From an uncultured Lachnospiraceae bacterium (GTDB lineage: Bacteria; Bacillota_A; Clostridia; Lachnospirales; Lachnospiraceae): DNA of 5,117 bases. Location of the stretch: contig CAMOFS010000133.1 of NCBI GenBank assembly GCA_946613735.1, forward strand, positions 1-5,117. The letters run 5' to 3'. The translations under genes and the position numbers were made by a program. Shown piece after piece: positions 1 to 5,117 of this stretch (position 1 is the stretch's first letter; each line of letters begins with the position of its first letter). Below the pieces are notes generated by a model. The model made no database searches. It had not been told where the DNA came from and saw only the letters and a list, made by a program, of their open reading frames with translations.

Positions 1-104
1 ACTACCCGCTCTCCCGGGAATAGTTTTTCCAGGCACTCCTTATCCTCGTCTTTTAATTGTAGAACAGATTGCGCTAAGATCAGGCTTCTCAACAAAACTG
101 TCAT
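1..104 (-). CDS. Alternative open frame at window edge: possible true C-terminus of the ankyrin-like gene or start of a fifth gene
   Basis: On the minus strand a frame opens just after a TAA next to the A6 run, has an ATG at 104-102 and stays open to the window edge. It encodes 34 residues so far, including LKDEDKECLEKLFPGERV, which looks like real charged helical protein. It overlaps the end of the annotated ankyrin-like gene by 65 bases in another frame. No Shine-Dalgarno sequence precedes the ATG, so an independent start is doubtful. A frameshift in the preceding gene is the more natural explanation, but an overlapping gene or chance cannot be excluded. The frame is incomplete and no product can be named. 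Confidence 0.35.
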   Translation of the reverse strand, partial: MTVLLRSLILAQSVLQLKDEDKECLEKLFPGERV

Positions 105-456
105 ATATCTTTTTTATGCTCTCATCGGAAAATCTCTTGTTTCTTGCCATTTCCCAAAAAGAATCATACTCATATGGCGCTTCATATAAATATATATGTC
201 GCACAATCCTTTCCTCTGTTTTATTGGACAGATAAATTCCTGCATCCACAAGTTTTCTCACAAGAGAGTATTGCTTAAAACAGATCAAAAGCGGAAGCAT
301 CCTGCCCTCGTATCTATACCCATCAGAGAGAAATACCTTGTATATCCTGTCCTCATCACTAAGCAGATAGTCTATGGGTACGTTTTTGGCAAAAGCCAAA
401 AAGTTTTCCTTTGATTCCCTGTATTCTCCATAATGCATTTCCGGTCCGCAAATCAT
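40..456 (-). CDS. Small ankyrin-like protein, possibly frameshifted at its C-terminus
   Basis: A 138-residue protein as read, with no signal peptide or membrane segment. Residues about 51-79 (GRMLPLLICFKQYSLVRKLVDAG and following) fit the ankyrin pattern of a short helix, a turn, a helix ending in LVDAG, and a loop. Only one convincing unit is visible, so the assignment is by pattern and weak. The rest is rich in Tyr, Lys and Glu and probably helical. It follows the second ATPase by 24 bases on the same strand and has its own GGAGG, so it is likely the fourth gene of the operon; ankyrin units usually bind proteins. The C-terminus is suspect. The last 20 or so residues (ending STIKRRG) look unlike the rest, while a neighbouring frame from about 113 to the window edge reads as a natural helical sequence. 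A net gain of one base, for example in the A6 run at 110-115, would explain this. Function not recognised. Confidence 0.6.
   Translation of the reverse strand: MICGPEMHYGEYRESKENFLAFAKNVPIDYLLSDEDRIYKVFLSDGYRYEGRMLPLLICFKQYSLVRKLVDAGIYLSNKTEERIVRHIYLYEAPYEYDSFWEMARNKRFSDESIKKIYDSFVEKPDLSAICSTIKRRG
110..115 (-). other. A6 homopolymer at the suspected frame change
   Basis: A run of six A on the minus strand lies in the codons for Ile-Lys-Lys of the ankyrin-like gene. Removing one A would join the upstream part of that gene to the frame that stays open to the window edge. It is a natural place for a replication slip, a sequencing error or transcript slippage. The location of the frame change is inferred. 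Confidence 0.35.
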
Positions 457-461
457 ATCCA

Positions 462-466
462 CCTCC
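462..466 (-). promoter_or_regulatory. Ribosome binding site of the small ankyrin-like gene (decides its start)
   Basis: GGAGG on the minus strand lies five bases before the ATG at 456-454. The longer reading from a GTG at 468-466 would overlap this site and has no good ribosome binding site of its own, so the ATG is preferred. Confidence 0.7.
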
Positions 467-480
467 ACATGATCTCATCA

Positions 481-2178
481 TTACTCATCATAATCCTCCT
501 GCACCGCGGTCCTCGTCTTTGCAGAAAAACCGAAGCCATTTCTTCCCGCGTCCTTGTCGTTTTTCAGGCGTGATATGCCGTATTCCATATCCCGAAGTGT
601 GATGACCATATCCGAGCTATCCTCATCCATATGCCTTAAGGAAACCGCCGTGGTGGCTGCCTCCACACAGCGTCGGACCTCCCTTGCGTTGCCGAAATTC
701 GCGCGCCCCCTCCTGGCTCCCAGGAATGAATTCAGCCTTTTTTTTGCATCCAGCTCAATCGCGTATCCATCCTTTTTTGCCATAGAGGATGCGATCTGTA
801 TTAGCTCTTTGAGAGTGTAGTCCTTGAACTCCACCTGCCTGGTTATCCTGGACTCAAGTCCCGGATCCAGATCTAAAAACTTCTCTGTCTGACCCCTGTA
901 AAGTGCAAAGATAACTGTCACATCCGGATACATGTCCATAAGCCTTACAAACTCCTTCAATGCTTCCTCCACATATCCGCCGGCTCTATCCTGCATCAGA
1001 AATCCCGCCTCATCGATAAAGAGCACTCCGCCCTTTGCCTTTGTAAACGCCTGTGTTACAAGGGGCGCCGTCTTTCCCACATACTTGCCGATAAGCTGTG
1101 AACGCTTGGGCTCGTATATGATCATATCACCGCCCTTGTTTTCAGCGATGATCCTGGCAAGCATCCTGGCCATGGTGGTCTTGCCGGTTCCGGGATTACC
1201 ATAGAAGATCATATTGGTATGTCTCATGCCAAGCTTGGGATTTAATTTCCGCTCGTTCTCTACCGCTATGAACTCCTTTACCACACTCTTGAATTCCGGC
1301 TGGCCCGTCATAGCCATTAGTTTCTCATACTCGCTTTGCTCCTTTGACAACTTAAGGAACTCATCGGAATCGCTGAGTATCCACGCCAGCTTTTCCTCTC
1401 CCAGTTCCGCACCAAATTTTCTCTTTGCTTTGGTCACAAACTTCTCAGCATCCGGATACTGCACGGGAGAAACCATCCCAAAATTGTACGCCTCAGCCGA
1501 AACCTTTTTGATGAGAGTCGCATATTCTTCATTTTTGATGGCATCAACATGGATCGGCCGGGATGCGATCCTGCCGGCAAATACATTCGCAAAAGCGATT
1601 GAATAGCCCCCCTCGGGAATGATCAGCATCTTTCCATAGGCACCGCAGCCATCGATGGCTTTGAGCTTATCCTCAAGATTACTGTCATCGTAAAGACCGC
1701 TTACGATGATGCTATCCATATGATCATATGATGAAAACGCCGAGATATACGGGTTTCCACCGCCCTCCACGGGCACCACATCTGAAAGGTCTATGTGATA
1801 TATCCCCGAGTACTCATCGATTTCCGTAGGCAGGTCACAGTCGTCCAGACAGTCATCGTCATAAAGATCCGTGTCATAATAAAATCCATCCTCATCCTCT
1901 GACACATGGTGAAGAATATCCAAGCTTAATACTGCTGCCTTCACTGCTGCCGACATATCCGGTGACTCGATGACCATTATGTCATTTATCTCATCTACAT
2001 TTTCATTGTATCTCTTCATGGCTCTAAGGTAGGGCATACTGTCCCAGTCCCACTTATGCCTCAAAAGTCGGTTTGTAAGAAAAACCTTTTTGACGGCGTG
2101 TCCCCCCAGGTTCCATGTCCGTGAACGCATCATAGGTAACAGATTCTCCATAACCTTATAAAACTTATTTCCCTGCAT
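481..2178 (-). CDS. CbxX/CfxQ-family AAA+ ATPase, second divergent copy with acidic N-terminal extension
   Basis: A 565-residue protein when started at the ATG with a proper ribosome binding site spacing; the ATG two codons upstream is the alternative. The AAA module fills about 285-540. It has Walker A GNPGTGKTT at 327-335, pore-loop-like KYVGKTAP at 365-372 and Walker B VLFIDEA with D389/E390. A sensor-1 region VIFALY follows, then DPGLESRI at 438-445 with presumed arginine finger R444, and sensor-2 region FGNAREVRR at 495-503. The order matches CbxX/CfxQ ATPases, but ALY and DPG replace the usual AGY and NPG. The N-terminal extension of about 280 residues carries a stretch at 94-122 with 15 Asp/Glu in 29 positions. 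It also carries an alpha/beta segment (about 155-250) that resembles the N-terminal part of the first ATPase. The C-terminal tail of about 25 residues is charged and probably disordered. It is predicted to be cytoplasmic and may form a mixed ring or partner pair with the first ATPase. Substrate unknown. Confidence 0.9.
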   Translation of the reverse strand: MQGNKFYKVMENLLPMMRSRTWNLGGHAVKKVFLTNRLLRHKWDWDSMPYLRAMKRYNENVDEINDIMVIESPDMSAAVKAAVLSLDILHHVSEDEDGFYYDTDLYDDDCLDDCDLPTEIDEYSGIYHIDLSDVVPVEGGGNPYISAFSSYDHMDSIIVSGLYDDSNLEDKLKAIDGCGAYGKMLIIPEGGYSIAFANVFAGRIASRPIHVDAIKNEEYATLIKKVSAEAYNFGMVSPVQYPDAEKFVTKAKRKFGAELGEEKLAWILSDSDEFLKLSKEQSEYEKLMAMTGQPEFKSVVKEFIAVENERKLNPKLGMRHTNMIFYGNPGTGKTTMARMLARIIAENKGGDMIIYEPKRSQLIGKYVGKTAPLVTQAFTKAKGGVLFIDEAGFLMQDRAGGYVEEALKEFVRLMDMYPDVTVIFALYRGQTEKFLDLDPGLESRITRQVEFKDYTLKELIQIASSMAKKDGYAIELDAKKRLNSFLGARRGRANFGNAREVRRCVEAATTAVSLRHMDEDSSDMVITLRDMEYGISRLKNDKDAGRNGFGFSAKTRTAVQEDYDE

Positions 2179-2186
2179 GATCATAT

Positions 2187-2192
2187 CCTCCT
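2187..2192 (-). promoter_or_regulatory. Ribosome binding site of the second AAA+ gene (decides its start)
   Basis: A perfect AGGAGG on the minus strand is followed by ATATGATCATG, which offers two in-frame ATG codons. It lies only two bases from the first ATG (2184-2182) and eight from the second (2178-2176). The second spacing is normal and the first is too short, so the start at 2178 is preferred. Confidence 0.8.
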
Positions 2193-2196
2193 TTTT

Positions 2197-3597
2197 CTAT
2201 ATATAAAGATCATCTATTGGCATCTGACATTTTGTAATATAATCCGGGATGAAACCCCCGTACTGATCGATGGGCTCATTTAATACAAATATCACAGGAT
2301 AATCCGGGGGTGTGGGATCCAGCGGAAATGCGCCCCATCCATCCGTCAGGTATATCAGTCCGTCAATCTGCAGTCCCTCTTTTTCCTTAAGCTCGCTTAT
2401 CCTGTCAAAAACAGGTATAAAGGAGGTCCCTCCAAACCCATACAGCTTCGAAAAATCATCCCTGCAATTTGCCGCTTCACGAAGGGGCATACGCATCTCC
2501 TTCTGGATCATGGTGTCACACTGCATATACAAAAGCTCACCGCTCAGTTTCAGACTTTCCGATTCGTTCAAAAGTGACATAAGTTCACCGAAAAACTGAT
2601 CTGCCACATATCCGCTGCAGGAACCGCTGGTGTCAATTGCCACACAAAGCGTCTTGATATCCGGCGTCTCACCCTCTTCCCGGGGCTCCACCAGGGGCAC
2701 ATCCTCATAAAGCTTTAGCCCATAGGAATAGAGCATGGGATCAATGCTGTCAGGATCCTCCTTTGGAGTATCATGGCTTGAAAAGAACTCACGAAGCACA
2801 TTGCGGTAATCCGCGGTCTCACCTCCCGGATCCTTTACATCCTGTAAGGAACCGCCTGCAGCATGACCATACTTTTTGTCCCGCTTTAATCTTTCAGATA
2901 GCTTGTCAGCCAATCCATCAGCGTCCACACTAAGCGATTCCCGAAGTTTCTCCCATCCTGCAGCATCCTCAGGCTTTAACGTCATTCCCTTTTGGCTGTC
3001 CTTCTTTCTGTCCTTATCTTCATCATCCCCGGGCACCAGGGTATACAGCACCTTCGGCTCCCAGATACTATGGTCATCACGGGCAATCTTTTTTTGCATG
3101 TTTCCTGCACTCTTTAGAATTGGCACGCTTTTTCTTGAAAGATTAAAATTGCCAAAGCAGGTGGCGTAGGGCTCTATGGTCTGCATCTTGTTAAGCTCAA
3201 AACCATTCACACCTGAATACCCCAGATCCATGCAAAGCTTACCAACCCTCTGATCAGCGACCAGGGATATGACCTTTTTACGTTTCCTGTCTGTCTCCTT
3301 TTGATACGCCTCCATGTCACCATACAGGCAGTGCAGTATCACATGCAGTATGTCACTTTTCACATTTGCGATATCCCTGATGACGCATTCCGGATTGTAA
3401 AACAGATGCTTCATATCTGAAGATATGGGCATGTCCACCGGCACAGGGTGAAGCTTAAGCATTCCGAATGCCGGAGATAGGGTGGGCAGCTCACACTTAA
3501 GGGCGCGGATGTTCTTTTCCATTACCCTTTTTGCGTAACCCAGGCTCTCTGCCGGGATGTCACTTAAGGACGGTTGTTTTTCCATTTTCTTATCCAT
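2197..3597 (-). CDS. DUF2201-type protein: degenerate metallopeptidase-like region plus VWA-like domain
   Basis: A 466-residue protein with no signal peptide or membrane segment, so probably cytoplasmic. The N-terminal half (about 15-180) resembles the DUF2201 N-terminal putative metallopeptidase. HVILH at 85-89 keeps the two His of an HExxH site but has Val in place of the catalytic Glu. It is followed by SLVADQRV (111-118, D115) and DDHSIW (174-179), elements I recall from this family. A charged linker (about 188-280) leads to the VWA-like domain (about 312-466). That domain has a full metal-ion-dependent adhesion site: DTSGS at 322-326, GGTSF at 389-393 with T391, and YLTDG at 416-420 with D419. 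The protein probably binds a divalent metal and a partner protein, and is unlikely to be a classical zinc protease. It is sandwiched between two AAA+ ATPase genes, as expected for an adaptor of an AAA-VWA machine. The start is fixed by a GGGGAG ribosome binding site at six bases. The family call is firm; the adaptor role is inferred. Confidence 0.88.
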   Translation of the reverse strand: MDKKMEKQPSLSDIPAESLGYAKRVMEKNIRALKCELPTLSPAFGMLKLHPVPVDMPISSDMKHLFYNPECVIRDIANVKSDILHVILHCLYGDMEAYQKETDRKRKKVISLVADQRVGKLCMDLGYSGVNGFELNKMQTIEPYATCFGNFNLSRKSVPILKSAGNMQKKIARDDHSIWEPKVLYTLVPGDDEDKDRKKDSQKGMTLKPEDAAGWEKLRESLSVDADGLADKLSERLKRDKKYGHAAGGSLQDVKDPGGETADYRNVLREFFSSHDTPKEDPDSIDPMLYSYGLKLYEDVPLVEPREEGETPDIKTLCVAIDTSGSCSGYVADQFFGELMSLLNESESLKLSGELLYMQCDTMIQKEMRMPLREAANCRDDFSKLYGFGGTSFIPVFDRISELKEKEGLQIDGLIYLTDGWGAFPLDPTPPDYPVIFVLNEPIDQYGGFIPDYITKCQMPIDDLYI

Positions 3598-3603
3598 GCT
3601 TCA

Positions 3604-3609
3604 CTCCCC
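3604..3609 (-). promoter_or_regulatory. Ribosome binding site of the VWA-like gene
   Basis: On the minus strand GGGGAG lies six bases before the ATG at 3597-3595. It begins two bases after the TGA stop of the upstream ATPase gene (3614-3612). This supports the chosen start and suggests translational coupling between the two genes. Confidence 0.8.
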
Positions 3610-3611
3610 TT

Positions 3612-5117
3612 TCAGTTGTTAAATCCCAGGGTTCCCTTCTGCCTGCCATACTGCATCTTGCTGGCAAACTCCATTGATGCTATGGCACTCTCCACATCAG
3701 AAAGCTTAATCTGACGCAGGGTACTTTCATTTATCTTTTCCGCCGGCATCTTTGCTATACGGGAAGCTGCAACCATCATGCAGTTTTCGATCAGACTCCT
3801 GGCCTCACGTCCGTTACCGAAATCACGTCTGTCGGATCGTCCGGCAAAGAATTCCTCAACCTTCTTGTCTGCCTTTTTATCCACCCTGAGATCCAATAGT
3901 CTGGCCTGGCAGTGGAATATCTCCACCATCTCCTGAGGCGAATATGACTCGAAAAATATAGTGGTATTGATGCGGCTTCTGATGCCGGGATTGCTGTCCA
4001 AAAAGGCCTTCATCTTGTTATCCCGATCGTCCAGCTTGTCACCGCCGTACCCGGCAAATATCACAAGCCGGTCCATACCATGCTCCTCCAATTCCAGTAT
4101 CAGCTGAGCTATGGCTTCCTGTCCAAAGGCATCCATGCCCCCTACACCTGCCGCGGCAAGGGCATAGGCCTCGTCTATGAAGATGATATCGTAATCCTCA
4201 AAAAGCTTTTTTACCTTGGGTGCGCTATGTCCTACATACATGCCCTTAAGCTCGGCACCGTTTATGCTGATAAACCTGTTGCCTAAAAGCAGGCCCTTTT
4301 CTGCCATCATGTCACCCAGAAGTTTTGCCATGGTGGACTTTGCGGTGCCGGGAGCACCGATCATCAGGTGGACGTTGTGGAAATCCGCATCCCCAAGGCC
4401 CCGGCTGCGACGCAGCTTATTATATGTCATCACATCCATTATGCCTTTGATCTTGTCCTTGACAGCTTCCATCCCGACTAAATCGTTCTTAAAAGCCTCC
4501 TCGCTTTTTTTCTTGTTACCATTGTTGGCCATGGCTTCAAATTTATCCAATACCGCGAAGTCCTCTTCAGTCAGCTTCTTTTTATCGGGCTGTGTCTTTA
4601 ATACATACCTGACCACCTTTTCCATGATTTCGGATTTGCCGGGACTCCTCATGGAAACGATCTTGTCCGTGATCTTTTCTACCGGAAAGTCCCTTGAAAG
4701 TCCAAAGCCAAAATGGTCAACCCAGTTTTCAAATACTGTGGCATGGTATTTACTCATGGCGTCACTCTCGCACTTAACACTGATAGTAGCCGCACAGTAC
4801 TCCAGAACCACCTCACTTATTATCTCCTCAGCTTCACGGGGATTCGCCATACCACCCGGAACATTCCTGTCGCCCTTTACCGCCACAAGGTATACATGTT
4901 TGTTGGACTTGTATCGCTTGAGTGCCTTAAGCATACGGTCTGGCTGCTGATACATCATGAATTCGTTGGTACGATAAATGATACAGATGCTCTCCTTCCT
5001 GGTATTAAGCCAGTATGGTTCACGCCCCTTTGGTGTAGGAAGCCCGCCCATGATGAAAACACCATGTGCGAAGGGATTTACATCGTCATTGTGGCTCCCC
5101 ATCTCCCCCCACTCCAC
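3612..5117 (-). CDS. CbxX/CfxQ-family AAA+ ATPase, first copy (5' end at window edge)
   Basis: Probable cytoplasmic AAA+ remodelling ATPase; substrate unknown. Numbering is from the GTG codon at the window edge. The AAA module (about 210-490) has a Walker A GAPGTAKST at 254-262, a pore-loop-like YVGHSAP at 294-300 and Walker B IIFIDEA with D315/E316. It then has FGQEAI at 331-336, sensor-1 region VIFAGY at 352-357, NPGIRSRI at 376-383 with the presumed arginine finger, and a sensor-2 region FGNGREAR at 433-440. This motif order and the YVGxxAP, AGY and NPG signatures are typical of the CbxX/CfxQ class (CbbX, SpoVK, EccA), not MoxR. Residues about 44-155 form an alternating strand/helix module with no P-loop that resembles the N-terminal region of the second ATPase. 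The Walker A has Ala where Gly usually precedes the catalytic Lys. The true start is undecided: the frame is open to the edge, and an in-frame ATG at 5102-5100 is an alternative. The stop lies 14 bases before the VWA gene, implying one transcript. Despite the family name there is no Rubisco gene here. Confidence 0.9.
   Translation of the reverse strand: MEWGEMGSHNDDVNPFAHGVFIMGGLPTPKGREPYWLNTRKESICIIYRTNEFMMYQQPDRMLKALKRYKSNKHVYLVAVKGDRNVPGGMANPREAEEIISEVVLEYCAATISVKCESDAMSKYHATVFENWVDHFGFGLSRDFPVEKITDKIVSMRSPGKSEIMEKVVRYVLKTQPDKKKLTEEDFAVLDKFEAMANNGNKKKSEEAFKNDLVGMEAVKDKIKGIMDVMTYNKLRRSRGLGDADFHNVHLMIGAPGTAKSTMAKLLGDMMAEKGLLLGNRFISINGAELKGMYVGHSAPKVKKLFEDYDIIFIDEAYALAAAGVGGMDAFGQEAIAQLILELEEHGMDRLVIFAGYGGDKLDDRDNKMKAFLDSNPGIRSRINTTIFFESYSPQEMVEIFHCQARLLDLRVDKKADKKVEEFFAGRSDRRDFGNGREARSLIENCMMVAASRIAKMPAEKINESTLRQIKLSDVESAIASMEFASKMQYGRQKGTLGFNN

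Noticed and set aside
1..39. GC-rich CCCGGG-containing sequence after the stop of the ankyrin-like gene as a transcription terminator.
   Set aside because: There is no stem of useful length followed by a U tract, and the region is open in another frame.
738..745. A run of eight A on the minus strand (GCA AAA AAA AGG) near the 3' end of the second ATPase gene, a possible slippage site.
   Set aside because: A -1 shift gives a Gly/Arg-rich tail that stops after about 40 codons and loses the sensor-2 motif. The normal frame is intact and no stimulatory structure was seen.
1214..1606. A 130-codon open frame on the plus strand opposite the second ATPase gene.
   Set aside because: Antisense shadow of well-supported coding sequence, with no recognisable motif.
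1717..1730. A perfect 14-base palindrome CATATGATCATATG.
   Set aside because: It sits inside coding sequence (Tyr-Asp-His-Met) far from any start, occurs once, and can be explained by the codons.
4216..4950. A 244-codon open frame on the plus strand opposite the first ATPase gene.
   Set aside because: It lies wholly antisense to a gene with clear AAA+ motifs, has Ser/Leu-rich composition typical of a reverse-strand shadow, and shows no domain.
3612..5117. Naming the first ATPase as the Rubisco activase CbbX or the sporulation protein SpoVK.
   Set aside because: The match is at family level only. No Rubisco or sporulation genes are nearby, and the long N-terminal module and VWA neighbour do not fit either protein.

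Overview
The window is a compact bacterial operon read entirely from the minus strand (right to left). Four coding regions in a row are separated by gaps of only 14, 18 and 24 bases. Three of them have a recognisable purine-rich Shine-Dalgarno sequence (GGGGAG, AGGAGG, GGAGG). The strong ribosome binding sites, moderate GC and frequent AT-rich codons next to lysine/aspartate-rich proteins suggest a Firmicute, probably a clostridial (Lachnospiraceae-like) bacterium. That placement is an inference from style, not from a marker gene. There are no RNA genes, transposases, CRISPR repeats or convincing terminators, and there is no gene-free stretch longer than about 40 bases.

Layout in the direction of transcription: (1) 5117-3612, a CbxX/CfxQ-type AAA+ ATPase whose 5' end touches the window edge; (2) 3597-2197, a DUF2201-type protein with a degenerate metallopeptidase-like N-terminal half and a C-terminal von Willebrand factor A (VWA)-like domain with an intact metal-ion-dependent adhesion site; (3) 2178-481, a second, divergent CbxX/CfxQ-type AAA+ ATPase with a long N-terminal extension containing an acidic stretch; (4) 456-40, a small protein with one ankyrin-like helix-turn-helix unit. 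The last 100 bases of the window hold a second open frame that reads better as protein than the annotated end of gene 4, so gene 4 may be frameshifted or may overlap a fifth gene.

How they may work together: AAA+ ATPases paired with VWA proteins form chaperone-like remodelling machines (MoxR-VWA, RavA-ViaA, CbbQ-CbbO). The AAA partner is normally of the MoxR class. Here the VWA protein is instead flanked by two CbxX/CfxQ-class ATPases, which otherwise include the red-type Rubisco activase CbbX, SpoVK and the type VII secretion ATPase EccA. The two ATPases also appear to share a related N-terminal alpha/beta module without a P-loop. The simplest model is a cytoplasmic, ATP-driven remodelling complex in which the VWA protein acts as adaptor and the ankyrin-like protein as target-binding or regulatory partner. 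The substrate cannot be read from this sequence.
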